Source: CAYRIY01 sp964424335 (GTDB taxonomy: Bacteria > Bacillota > Limnochordia > DTU080 > RSA5). Taken from it: a stretch of 46,306 bases of DNA. The translations under genes were made by a program, and so were the position numbers. The stretch is from NCBI GenBank assembly GCA_964424335.1, contig CAYRIY010000016.1, forward strand, positions 1-46,306, given 5' to 3'. A model generated the notes under the pieces. It worked only from the letters and a program-made list of their open reading frames with translations, was not told where the DNA came from and did not search any database. Shown piece by piece: positions 34,688-42,515 of the stretch (its first letter is position 1; each line of letters opens with the position of its first letter).

Positions 34688-34700
34688 TGCTATTTTATCA
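34688..34700 (-). promoter_or_regulatory. Extended -10 element of the isomerase operon
   Basis: On the minus strand this is TGATAAAATAGCA, identical to the element upstream of the Uma2 gene (21435-21447), with TG-A-TAAAAT as extended -10. It would give an untranslated leader of about 75-80 bases. Confidence 0.5.
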
Positions 34701-34826
34701 CATCGGCGCCTTGATGCGCTTGCAAGTGAAGGCGTCAACCACCTGGCAGACCGTCCTCGGGGCTGTAGCGCGTTATTCTTTGAAGAAGGCGGCACTCGAG
34801 ATTGAACGAGGAGATGTTGGCCGTCG

Positions 34827-34887
34827 GAATTTCGTCCATGTGACGTCGCTTTCCTCCATTGTCAAGGCCGCCGGTTCCACTATACTT
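34827..34887 (+). promoter_or_regulatory. Promoter of the Rieske gene, copy 1 of a duplicated promoter
   Basis: TTGTCA (34859-34864), a 16-base spacer and TATACT (34881-34886) form a good sigma-70-type promoter. The whole 61-base segment aligns without gaps to 41211-41271 upstream of the amidohydrolase gene: GAATTTCGTCCATG and CTTTCCTCCAT are identical and about 42 of 61 bases match. Confidence 0.75.
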
Positions 34888-34919
34888 AGGACTAACCCTC
34901 TCGAAAGCTGGGATGTTGC

Positions 34920-35393
34920 ATGGGGAAGTCGAAGTCGACCAGGCGATACGTCGTCGGAACCGTAGACGAGATGCCGGTCGGCACGCGCAAAATCGTTGAA
35001 GTCGACGGGCGCTCGATCGGCGTCTTCAATGTGGACGGGGAGTACTACGCCTTACTCAACCGCTGCCCCCATCAAGCTGCGCCGCTCTGTGTCGGCAAAG
35101 TGATTCGCTCGACGCTTCCGTCAAAGCCGGGAGAGTACCGACTGCGAGAGAAGGCGGACGTGGTGCGCTGTCCTTGGCATGGGTGGGAGTTTCACATTCC
35201 CACGGGCGAGTCGGTCTTTGACCCGTTTCGCTGTAAGGTGCGCACGTACGAGGTGACGGTCGAGCAGGCGGGCGAAGTCCGATTTGAAGCCGATGACGAT
35301 GGTCAGGCGTGGCCCAGGGCCGAGACCTACCCCGTTACCGTAGAGCAGAAGCAAGTCATCTTGCATCTGCCCGGAATGAGCAGCCGGGCATGA
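34920..35393 (+). CDS. Rieske [2Fe-2S] ferredoxin-like protein
   Basis: A 157-residue small Rieske protein. The cluster ligands are C49 and H51 in NRCPHQAAPLC and C84 and H87 in RCPWHGWEF, in the order and spacing of Rieske ferredoxins and ring-hydroxylase N-terminal domains. It has no transmembrane anchor and no second catalytic domain, so it is probably a soluble electron carrier. It is followed at once by an amidohydrolase relic, suggesting that it once formed a pair with an amidohydrolase of the type found intact at 41340. The start ATG 34920 lies 34 bases after the -10 box. Confidence 0.92.
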   Translation: MGKSKSTRRYVVGTVDEMPVGTRKIVEVDGRSIGVFNVDGEYYALLNRCPHQAAPLCVGKVIRSTLPSKPGEYRLREKADVVRCPWHGWEFHIPTGESVFDPFRCKVRTYEVTVEQAGEVRFEADDDGQAWPRAETYPVTVEQKQVILHLPGMSSRA

Positions 35394-35452
35394 GTAGTTT
35401 GGCGCATCCGAAGATCGTCCAAGTATTGATGCGCAGCGCGCCTCCTATGTAA
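35390..35452 (+). pseudogene. Relic of an amidohydrolase gene
   Basis: The short frame MSSLAHPKIVQVLMRSAPPM overlaps the Rieske stop and ends in TAA at 35450-35452. HPKIVQVLM-SA-PM matches residues about 145-158 of the intact amidohydrolase at 41340 (nucleotides 41772-41816), and the DNA is also alike (33 of the first 39 bases by eye). It is the remains of a lost amidohydrolase gene that followed the Rieske gene. No further part was recognised in 35453-35560. Confidence 0.75.
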
Positions 35453-35560
35453 GCACGGATGCATCAATGGAAGGGATTCTCCCTCGAACCGACAAGTGCA
35501 TGGGTGAAAAAATCCGAAAGCGCCTGCACAACTTTGATGCGGTGTGGAGGGTGAACCACA

Positions 35561-37765
35561 ATGGAACGGCTTCGAGGAAGCGCAGTCTCGGTCGGGGAAG
35601 GGCGGTTTCGATGGGATTTTCCGCTGCCCCGGACGCACACGGGCATCCTGCAAGGAAACGGCCTGCTTGGAGCAATGATTTGGGGCAAAGGCGGGACGCT
35701 CCGCATCACGCTCAACCGGGCGGACCTTTGGGACCATCGCGGCGGGTTGCCTTGGACTGAAAAGATCAATTACGCCGCGTTGCGGGCAAGCCTGGAAGCG
35801 GGCGACGAAGACGACTTGCGAGCGAGGTTTGAAGGCACGCCGCCGCCTCCTGGCGAGCCTCGTCGGCCGAGCCGCCTTCCCCTTGGCCGGCTCGAGATCG
35901 ATTTTGGCCCGGACGTGCGCCTGGTGAGCGGCAGTCTCGACCCATTCACCGGCGAGATCGTCGTCGAAGCGGCCGGCCTTGCCGGCACGGGCTTTGCGCA
36001 CATTCAACTCCCGATGAAGGGCGCAGGGCTCATCGTCCGCTTTGCGGAAGGGTTTAGGCCGGCTGCGGTCCGTCACGTCACAGCGTGGGATCTGATCGGT
36101 GAGGAGTTTGAATCGATCGGATTTGAGCCTCCCGAGCATTTCTCGGATGGATCGCTGACGGGTTGGGTGATGCCCCGCCCGGCGGATCCTCCGGTCGCTG
36201 TTGCGTATGCCCAAGCCGGGTCGGAGCTTGCCGTTGCCGTGTCGGTCGCAGATGCTTCCGATGACGCCAGGGCGATCGCGGGGCGCGAGGTGGCCGACCT
36301 CCTTTCCCAAGGTTACGACGGCGTGAGCGAGAGCGCTGCGTCGTGGTGGCGCGCATACTGGGCGGACGTGCCCAAAATAGACATTCCCAATGTCAACTTG
36401 ATGTTTCTATTTCAATACGGGATGTACAAGTTTGCAGGACTCACCCACCCCGGCGGCGTGCCTGGTTCGCTCCAGGGGCCATGGGTGGAGGAGCATCAGT
36501 TTCCACCATGGTCGAGCGACTACCACTTCAATATCAACGTCCAAGAGTGCTATTGGCCCGCGTTTCGGGGAAATCGACTGCAGCATCTCGTGCCTCTCTT
36601 TGAGATGATCTTCTCCTGGGAAGCTCAACTTAGGGAGAATGCTCGCCTTTTCATCGGCATCGACGACGGGCTGATGCTGCCGCACGCCGTGGACGATCGC
36701 TGCACCTGCATGGGCGGCTTTTGGTCGGGCGCCATCGACCACGGCTGCACCGCCTGGGTCGCCCTCATGATGTACCAGTACTACACGTACGCGTGCGATG
36801 CCCAGTTTTTGCGGGAGAAGGCATATCCCTTTATGGTCGGGGCGATGCGGGTGTACGAGGAGATGCTCGTCCGGGAGACCGTCGGCGAAGAAAGCAGGCT
36901 CAGCCTGCCGGTGAGCGTTTCGCCGGAGTATAGGGGAAGCAGACTCGACGCCTGGGGCAAAAACGCCAGCTTTCAACTGGCGTGCATTCACGCGCTCGCC
37001 GAAAGCCTGATCGAAGCGGCGTCCGTCGTGGGCGAGGAGCCACGGCCGATCTGGAGCGAGATCGCTCGCGACCTGCCCAAGGCGTGCGTGATGGGAGACC
37101 CGCCTGAGATCTACCTTTGGGAAGGAACGCCCCTTGAGGAGAGCCACCGCCACCACAGCCACCTTGCGGGAATTTACCCGTTCGACGTCATCGACATCGA
37201 TGACCCGACGTGGCGTCCGATCGTAGAGCGATCGATCACTCGATGGATCAGACTTGGGATGGGGCTTTGGAGCGGTTGGTGCATTCCGTGGGCCTCCATT
37301 CTCCACACGAGGTTCGGGCATGCTGAGACCGCCGAGTTTCTCCTCGAGTTGTGGCAGCGGGTCTTTACCAACGAAGGCCAAGGTACGCTGCACGACGCCA
37401 ATTTTCCCGGCATCACCTTGATTGGGAGCCGCCCGATGAGGCCGGCCGACCGATCGCACGAAAAAATGCAGATGGACGCCGGTATGGGCGCCGTGGGGGC
37501 GATCATGGAGATGCTCCTCCATGACCGCCGCGGCGTGCACTATCTTTTTTCAGGGGCGCCGCCGCACTGGCAGCGCGTCAGTTTTGAAGGGATGCGCGCC
37601 GCCGGCGGCTTTTTGGTCAGCGCGGAACGAATCGACGGCAAGGTCAGCTATATCCGGGTGAAAAGCGAGGCCGGCGGGGTGTTTCGGCTGGCAGACCCCT
37701 GGACCGACGACGTCATCGAACTGTCCCTTGCGCCCGGTGAAACACGCACGATCTCAAAGCAATAA
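35561..37765 (+). CDS. GH95-type glycoside hydrolase
   Basis: A 734-residue protein with the GH95 layout: N-terminal beta-sandwich (about 1-250, GILQGNGLLGAMIWG), (alpha/alpha)6 catalytic barrel (about 280-660) and a C-terminal beta domain. The residues reported as catalytic in the GH95 fucosidase AfcA appear to be present: N324 and N326 (SDYHFNINVQ), E456 (SVSPEYRG) and D639 (MQMDAGMGAVGAIMEMLL). The HRHHSHLAGIYP motif is also characteristic. It should release alpha-L-fucose or alpha-L-galactose from oligosaccharides. There is no signal peptide, so it acts inside the cell. GGAGG is about ten bases before ATG 35561. A 167-base gap with the relic separates it from the Rieske gene. Confidence 0.88.
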   Translation: MERLRGSAVSVGEGRFRWDFPLPRTHTGILQGNGLLGAMIWGKGGTLRITLNRADLWDHRGGLPWTEKINYAALRASLEAGDEDDLRARFEGTPPPPGEPRRPSRLPLGRLEIDFGPDVRLVSGSLDPFTGEIVVEAAGLAGTGFAHIQLPMKGAGLIVRFAEGFRPAAVRHVTAWDLIGEEFESIGFEPPEHFSDGSLTGWVMPRPADPPVAVAYAQAGSELAVAVSVADASDDARAIAGREVADLLSQGYDGVSESAASWWRAYWADVPKIDIPNVNLMFLFQYGMYKFAGLTHPGGVPGSLQGPWVEEHQFPPWSSDYHFNINVQECYWPAFRGNRLQHLVPLFEMIFSWEAQLRENARLFIGIDDGLMLPHAVDDRCTCMGGFWSGAIDHGCTAWVALMMYQYYTYACDAQFLREKAYPFMVGAMRVYEEMLVRETVGEESRLSLPVSVSPEYRGSRLDAWGKNASFQLACIHALAESLIEAASVVGEEPRPIWSEIARDLPKACVMGDPPEIYLWEGTPLEESHRHHSHLAGIYPFDVIDIDDPTWRPIVERSITRWIRLGMGLWSGWCIPWASILHTRFGHAETAEFLLELWQRVFTNEGQGTLHDANFPGITLIGSRPMRPADRSHEKMQMDAGMGAVGAIMEMLLHDRRGVHYLFSGAPPHWQRVSFEGMRAAGGFLVSAERIDGKVSYIRVKSEAGGVFRLADPWTDDVIELSLAPGETRTISKQ

Positions 37766-37783
37766 AGCCCGGACTTCGGCGGC

Positions 37784-38755
37784 TTAGAAGACCGAGCCTT
37801 GGATGGGGACCACTGTGACCGCTTGACCCGCTCGAGAGGCCGGATCACAATCAACCAAAGTGGCCCCGCGGATCTCGCCTGCGGGTGTAAGGGTGAGCCG
37901 GGCCTTCGCAAGCATATCGAGCGAAGGGAGCTCGACTCGGGCCGTCGGCGTCTGCAGATAGCCACCGACGGTCCAGATGCCTTGTGTCGGGACGGCCAAT
38001 GGCCGCGGATGCTGCTTAAAAAAGTCCTTGATCTCCGCTGCCAAGGCGCCCTGGTCGATGTCGTGCCCGACGTCCGGCAGTTCGTGGTATGTCACCGGCT
38101 TGTTTAGCCCACGGGCCTTGGCGACGTATCGCCGTGCCATCTCGACCGGCACGCGGGCATCCTTTGCGCCGTGATAGACGAGGAGCGGCGTGTGGAGGTT
38201 TTCCAAGAGTTCGATGCCGCTCCTTGCTTGATAGACGCTTGGTGAATCGCTTGGCTTGACGCCGATCCAAACGTCCATGTCGTCACGAAATTCGCCGAGC
38301 GCATCGCCTTCGTACCACTTTGCGTAATCGGACACTCCGCAAAAGGCCGCGGCAGCGGCAAAGCTCCACGGGAACTTGCCGAGCATCGCATACACGTTGC
38401 CCCCGCCGCCGCTGCCGCCGAGGCAGTACATGGGCGCACCTGCGATCACCCGATCGGCAAAGCGGCGCTTGACAAACGTGACCGCGTCGTAGGCGTCGAG
38501 CAGCTCCCAACCGTTGACGTCGGGCTGTCCGCTGCTATCGCCCCGCCCCCTCATGTCCGGCACGACGACGACGTACTCGTCGGCAAACAGCTCGGCCGTG
38601 CGCAGGGCGCTCTTTCGATCGCCGTGCCAGCCGTGAAAGACGAGGAGCACGGGAGCGACAAACGAGGGAACGAACACATCGGCTACGAGCTCGAGATTCG
38701 GTTCGCGGGATGAGTGGTACTTAATTCCGTCATAGCGACGAAATGATGCGGTCAC
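37784..38755 (-). CDS. Alpha/beta hydrolase
   Basis: A 323-residue serine hydrolase of the dienelactone hydrolase/acetyl-esterase type. LLVFHGWHGDRKSA supplies the oxyanion region, LGGSGGGGN the nucleophile elbow (G-x-S-x-G), GAKDARVP the acid and DVGHDID the histidine. The C-terminal 60 residues are an added beta-like stretch. No signal peptide is present, so it probably removes ester groups such as acetyl from an imported sugar. The start is uncertain: GTG 38755 has AGAGG upstream, with TTG 38767 and TTG 38779 as alternatives. It follows the binding protein at 38896 on the same strand, separated by a hairpin. Confidence 0.85.
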   Translation of the reverse strand: MTASFRRYDGIKYHSSREPNLELVADVFVPSFVAPVLLVFHGWHGDRKSALRTAELFADEYVVVVPDMRGRGDSSGQPDVNGWELLDAYDAVTFVKRRFADRVIAGAPMYCLGGSGGGGNVYAMLGKFPWSFAAAAAFCGVSDYAKWYEGDALGEFRDDMDVWIGVKPSDSPSVYQARSGIELLENLHTPLLVYHGAKDARVPVEMARRYVAKARGLNKPVTYHELPDVGHDIDQGALAAEIKDFFKQHPRPLAVPTQGIWTVGGYLQTPTARVELPSLDMLAKARLTLTPAGEIRGATLVDCDPASRAGQAVTVVPIQGSVF

Positions 38756-38805
38756 GTTGGAAATCAACCTCTTTCCCAAGTCGTCGATATAAACTTTCGC
38801 GAGAC

Positions 38806-38850
38806 GCGCACAAAGAGCGTTGGGGAGGGCCCCATTCGCTCTTTGCGCGC
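38806..38850 (-). terminator. Long hairpin between binding protein and hydrolase
   Basis: A 14-bp outer stem with one mismatch (38806-38819 with 38837-38850) continues into TGGGG/CCCCA (38821-38825, 38830-38834) around AGGG. In the minus direction it follows the binding-protein stop at 38896 by 45 bases. The T content behind it is modest, so partial termination or mRNA protection is likely. Confidence 0.6.
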
Positions 38851-38895
38851 GCTGTGGCTGCGTCGATTCGTACAGCTTTCGCGATTCGCTTTCTA

Positions 38896-40173
38896 TTAGT
38901 CTTGGCCTGCGATGTGTGCGTCGATGAGCCTAGCGGCTTCCGGAACAAGGCTGGCGGCAGGCGCTTCGCCATTTCGAAGCTTTGCCGACATCGGTCGGAT
39001 GATTTGCGTCAGGATGGTAGCATAACCGGCTGGCAGCCTGTCAAGGGACGCGTATTCATAGGCGTTCACCATCACCATTCGATTCAATAGGGTGCTCGAA
39101 TCCGTGATACCGCTGGTGGTGGGGTCAAACTCGTCCAACCAATAACGGATCATCGCCTCCCGATGAACGCCGCCGCGGCCACGAACGAGGAACTCGTACT
39201 GCGCCTCGGCCGATGCGAGAAACTTGATGAGCTCCCACGCCTGCTCCGGGTTGTCGCTGGTGCTCAGGATCGCCCACTGCGCCCCCGCGGCCCTGGCGAC
39301 GCGCTCCCCATTCGGGCCATATGGATGCATGGCCACGTCCCAACTGTCGGTCATCCATCGAGCGACTTCGACGTGTTGGTGCGGCCATCCGAGCCACATG
39401 GAGAGAGAACCCGTGACCCAGGGGCCTGACTGTTGGTTGGCGCCCGACGTAGTGACGCCGGACTGATATAGGTCGCCGTACCACTGCCAGGCGTCCACGG
39501 CTCTCGGGTCGTGCCAACCCGATCCCGTCACGTCCTCATTGGTGAGGGACGTGCCCCAAAGCCGCCATACGTACTCATCGAGCGATTGAGCGAACAGCCC
39601 GTGGCTTTCCGCTGCTCCGTCGCCGTCTGCGTCAATGGTAAGTGTGCGCGCCGCGGTTTCCATGTCAAAGATGTCCCACGTATCGTCGGGGTGCGCTATT
39701 CCGTATCGATCGAAGTAGTTTTTATTGTACGCGAGGAGAATCGTCGTCCATTGTTGCGGGAGCGCATAAATGCCGCCGTCCTGACCGGTATAAGAATCGA
39801 TCACGCCTTTGGGAAAGGCGTCTATGTCAAATCCGTCCCGCTCCATAAATGGTCTGAGGTCTAGGAACGCGCCCTGCTTGATCAAATCGCCGACCCAATC
39901 GCTGTGGGTGAGGGCGATGTCGACATCCGTCCCGGCGACAAGGGACAAGACGACTTGCTCGCGCACGCCGTTGACGCCTCCTCCGACCGTGTCGAATGCG
40001 ATCGAGATCTCGGGGCGCTGCGCGCGAAACATATCTACGACTTCATCTTCCAAGGCTTTGCTGCTTCCACCGACCCACGTAATGTAGCGGAGATCTTGGG
40101 CTTGTGCGGCGGTGAGGCTAAGGAGGGCAAGCGCCGACAGGCAGACAACCGTGCGGAACAAACGTGAATTCAA
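38896..40173 (-). CDS. Extracellular sugar-binding protein (ABC family 1)
   Basis: A 425-residue family 1 solute-binding protein. The start LNSRLFRTVVCLSALALLSLTA ends with a signal peptidase I site near AAQAQD; the Cys is inside the hydrophobic core and is not a lipobox. The first lobe has RYITWVGGSS, MFRAQRPEISIAF and AGTDVDIALTHSD. The start at TTG 40173 has AAAGGGG about six bases upstream; the open frame to 40218 lacks a signal-like start. It is downstream of the AraC gene at 41151 and upstream of the alpha/beta hydrolase, and is followed by a strong hairpin. No permease genes are near. Confidence 0.92.
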   Translation of the reverse strand: MNSRLFRTVVCLSALALLSLTAAQAQDLRYITWVGGSSKALEDEVVDMFRAQRPEISIAFDTVGGGVNGVREQVVLSLVAGTDVDIALTHSDWVGDLIKQGAFLDLRPFMERDGFDIDAFPKGVIDSYTGQDGGIYALPQQWTTILLAYNKNYFDRYGIAHPDDTWDIFDMETAARTLTIDADGDGAAESHGLFAQSLDEYVWRLWGTSLTNEDVTGSGWHDPRAVDAWQWYGDLYQSGVTTSGANQQSGPWVTGSLSMWLGWPHQHVEVARWMTDSWDVAMHPYGPNGERVARAAGAQWAILSTSDNPEQAWELIKFLASAEAQYEFLVRGRGGVHREAMIRYWLDEFDPTTSGITDSSTLLNRMVMVNAYEYASLDRLPAGYATILTQIIRPMSAKLRNGEAPAASLVPEAARLIDAHIAGQD

Positions 40174-40204
40174 GGCAAGACCCCTTTCGAAAAAGTTTAC
40201 GACA

Positions 40205-40210
40205 ATTATA
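40205..40210 (-). promoter_or_regulatory. -10 box for the third binding-protein gene
   Basis: TATAAT on the minus strand, with TGGCCA as a modest -35 hexamer 17 bases upstream. It lies 32 bases before the TTG start, so the binding protein probably has its own promoter within the AraC operon. Confidence 0.5.
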
Positions 40211-40302
40211 TTTTTCACTAGAAATGTTGGCCACAGACGAAAACGTGGGATTTGGACTATTTCCGGACGGATTACTATGGATTGGCGGGCAAGGGATTAT
40301 AA

Positions 40303-41151
40303 CTATTGAGGGTCGGCGCCTCGAACGTGGACTTGGGACGGGGGCAGTCCGACCGACTTTCGGAATATGCGACTGAAGTAGGCCGCGTCGCGGTAACCCA
40401 CCATTTCGGCGACCTCCTGAACGCTCAAGTCGTCATGCGCCAGGAGGTCCAGAGCGTGGTTGACGCGGACTCTGCGCAGGTATGCGATCGGCGTTTGGCC
40501 GGTCACTTGCTTGAACGAAGCGATGAAGTGTTTGACCGACCACCCGGCTAACTCGGCGAGGCCTGTGACATTTAGGTCGGGATTTGAAAAGTGGTTGAGA
40601 AGGTACTCTTCGATCTCCCGGACGCGCTGGAGAAGATGGGGAGGCGTATCTCTTTTCTCATTGGCCTGAACGATTGCCGCCACGATCTGAACGAGGAGGC
40701 CCTGGGACTCGATGTAGGAAGCCGGCGTGCGATGGCCGCGCAGCCTGTGAAGCCGGCGGAAAAGGCCCTCGACGAAACCGGGGTCCTGCACCGCGGTGAC
40801 GACGGGCCCTAGGAACAACTGGCGGCAAAAGTCGCACCCGTCGCAGTCGTACGCTGGGGACAAAGCAAACTGCACGCCGAAAAAGCGGTTATCGGAAGCC
40901 TTGAATACGCCGCGGCGCCATGTGCCTTTAGGCATCCATAAGACCTGGCCTCTCTGGACGACCACGCGCTCGTCGCCGCGTTGGCCGAATGAGTACTCAG
41001 CCTCACCCGAACACAAGAATGCCGTTGTGTAGAGGTCGAGCCGGTGCATCGAAAAGCCGCTTCCCAAAGGCATTGATCGGTAAACGACGCGCAGGGGCGT
41101 AAAAGCCGCCACGTCATGGAGTTGTCGCGAGTGATCTGCGCCTACCGCCAT
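40303..41151 (-). CDS. AraC-family regulator with Cys-rich sensor
   Basis: A 282-residue AraC-type activator. The N-terminal cupin-like sensor (about 10-160) contains C103, C106 and C109 in YDCDGCDFCRQ, a CxxCxxC arrangement not usual in the family, which could hold a metal or act in redox sensing. The C-terminal double helix-turn-helix (about 180-275) has VTGLAELAGWSVKHFIASFKQVTG and VQEVAEMVGYRDAAYFSRIFRKSVG. ATG 41151 is preferred because AAGGTG lies upstream; the GTG two codons earlier is possible. It is divergent from the amidohydrolase at 41340 and upstream of a binding protein, which are its likely targets. Confidence 0.92.
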   Translation of the reverse strand: MAVGADHSRQLHDVAAFTPLRVVYRSMPLGSGFSMHRLDLYTTAFLCSGEAEYSFGQRGDERVVVQRGQVLWMPKGTWRRGVFKASDNRFFGVQFALSPAYDCDGCDFCRQLFLGPVVTAVQDPGFVEGLFRRLHRLRGHRTPASYIESQGLLVQIVAAIVQANEKRDTPPHLLQRVREIEEYLLNHFSNPDLNVTGLAELAGWSVKHFIASFKQVTGQTPIAYLRRVRVNHALDLLAHDDLSVQEVAEMVGYRDAAYFSRIFRKSVGLPPSQVHVRGADPQ

Positions 41152-41210
41152 GTCCACACCTTCGAGCGAGTTTACGAGCTTGATTTTGGCTCAGTTCTCG
41201 ATAAATATCC

Positions 41211-41271
41211 GAATTTCGTCCATGCGCTACTACTTTCCTCCATGGTAAACATTTCGCGATTCAATATACTT
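41211..41271 (+). promoter_or_regulatory. Promoter of the amidohydrolase gene, copy 2
   Basis: This segment matches 34827-34887 without gaps: GAATTTCGTCCATG at 41211-41224, CTTTCCTCCAT at 41233-41243 and TATACT as -10 at 41265-41270. The -35 position holds the weak TGGTAA. It lies next to the divergent AraC gene, which is a good candidate to bind the conserved part. Confidence 0.65.
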
Positions 41272-41339
41272 GAGTGGAAAACGTCGTCGAAGACGGGTTG
41301 TTGCGCGGCGAGGCCGACTTCCGAAAGGAGCGAACACGC

Positions 41340-42401
41340 ATGACTAGTTTTCCGATCATCGACGCGGACGTCCATCAAGGGTTTCCTGACGTCAAGGCGT
41401 TTCAGAGCTATTTTCCCGAGTACTGGCGAGGAAAGGGCTTGCCCGGAGGCATGACGTGGCCCGGTGGTGTGGGCCGAAGCGGGATGCGGGTCGACGCGAC
41501 CCCGCCGCGTGGAGGGGCGGCCGGTTCCGATCCCGAGTTTCTCAAAGAGCAGTTGCTCGACGGATATGGAATTCGGTACGGCATCTTGAACGGTTCCGGC
41601 AACTTGGGCGCAAACGTCCACTCCAACGCGGACTTTGCCGTAGCCTACGCTCAGGCCTATAACGACTACCTGATCGACGCGTGGCTGGACGATCCCAGGT
41701 TGTACGGCTCGATGATGATCGCGCCACAAGATGTCGAGCGGTCAGTCAAAGAGATCAAGCGGATCGGTCCTCACCCGAAAATCGTCCAAGTCTTGATGAG
41801 CAGCGCATCGCCCATGCTCTACGGAAAGCGCTACTTTTGGCCGATTTACGAAGCCGCATCGGAGCTTGGGCTTCCCGTGGCGATTCACCCCGGCAAAGAG
41901 GGGAACGGCATTACGGTGCCGACCGCGTCGGGTTATCCCTCGTACTACATCGAGTGGCACACAATGCTTGCCACAGGTTATATGAATCACTTGGTCAGCC
42001 TCATCTGCGAAGGCGTGTTCGAGCAGTTTCCAAATCTCGTGTTTGTCTTGATCGAGGGAGGCGTCTCGTGGGCGGCGTCCATCGCGTGGCGTCTGGACAA
42101 AAACTACAAGGCATTGCGCTCCGAAGTTCCGTGGCTCACCATGCTCCCTAGCGAGTACATCAAGCAGCGGGTGCGCTTTACGACGCAGCCGATCGAAGAG
42201 CCGGAGGACGAAAAGCTCTTGGTGAGGCTATTTGAGGAGATCAACGGTCATGAGACCGTGATGTTCTCCACCGACTACCCGCACTGGGACTTTGACGATC
42301 CGTTTCAAGTGATGCGCGGGTTTCCCGACGAACTAAAAAGGCGGATATACTACGACAACGCCGCCGCCCTTTACGGTCTACCTCCCTTCGAAGCGAGCTG
42401 A
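41340..42401 (+). CDS. Amidohydrolase family TIM-barrel protein
   Basis: A 353-residue amidohydrolase of the subfamily with IDADVHQG, AIHPGKEG, LIEGGVSWAAS and FSTDYPHWDFD. The usual HxH at the start is reduced to a single His, and the usual HxG is EGG, as in a subgroup of decarboxylase-like proteins often found next to Rieske proteins (from memory). AAAGGAG precedes ATG 41340; the open frame from 41274 is unsupported. A fragment of a close relative survives behind the Rieske gene at 35390. The substrate is unknown. A good terminator follows. Confidence 0.92.
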   Translation: MTSFPIIDADVHQGFPDVKAFQSYFPEYWRGKGLPGGMTWPGGVGRSGMRVDATPPRGGAAGSDPEFLKEQLLDGYGIRYGILNGSGNLGANVHSNADFAVAYAQAYNDYLIDAWLDDPRLYGSMMIAPQDVERSVKEIKRIGPHPKIVQVLMSSASPMLYGKRYFWPIYEAASELGLPVAIHPGKEGNGITVPTASGYPSYYIEWHTMLATGYMNHLVSLICEGVFEQFPNLVFVLIEGGVSWAASIAWRLDKNYKALRSEVPWLTMLPSEYIKQRVRFTTQPIEEPEDEKLLVRLFEEINGHETVMFSTDYPHWDFDDPFQVMRGFPDELKRRIYYDNAAALYGLPPFEAS

Positions 42402-42439
42402 AAACCGTATAGATAGCCGCGACACCTCAGAATTAGCAA

Positions 42440-42477
42440 GGGGACCGGAGTCTTAACGGCGCCGGTCCCCTCGCTTT
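42440..42477 (+). terminator. Rho-independent terminator of the amidohydrolase gene
   Basis: GGGGACCGG (42440-42448) pairs perfectly with CCGGTCCCC (42462-42470) around a 13-base loop and is followed by TCGCTTTT. Confidence 0.8.
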
Positions 42478-42493
42478 TGGTAGCATGGTTTGC

Positions 42494-42509
42494 GCGTTTT
42501 TGAAAACGC
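42494..42509. terminator. GCGTTTT/AAAACGC hairpin after the FAD oxidoreductase
   Basis: A perfect inverted repeat with almost no loop (GCGTTT, TTGA, AAACGC) directly after the minus-strand stop at 42516. It may be the 3' end signal of the FAD oxidoreductase gene. Confidence 0.4.
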
Positions 42510-42515
42510 CCTCGA

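Noticed and set aside
34687..34965. 92-codon plus-strand frame before the Rieske gene
   Set aside because: It covers the promoter and overlaps the Rieske start; no ribosome binding site or similarity.
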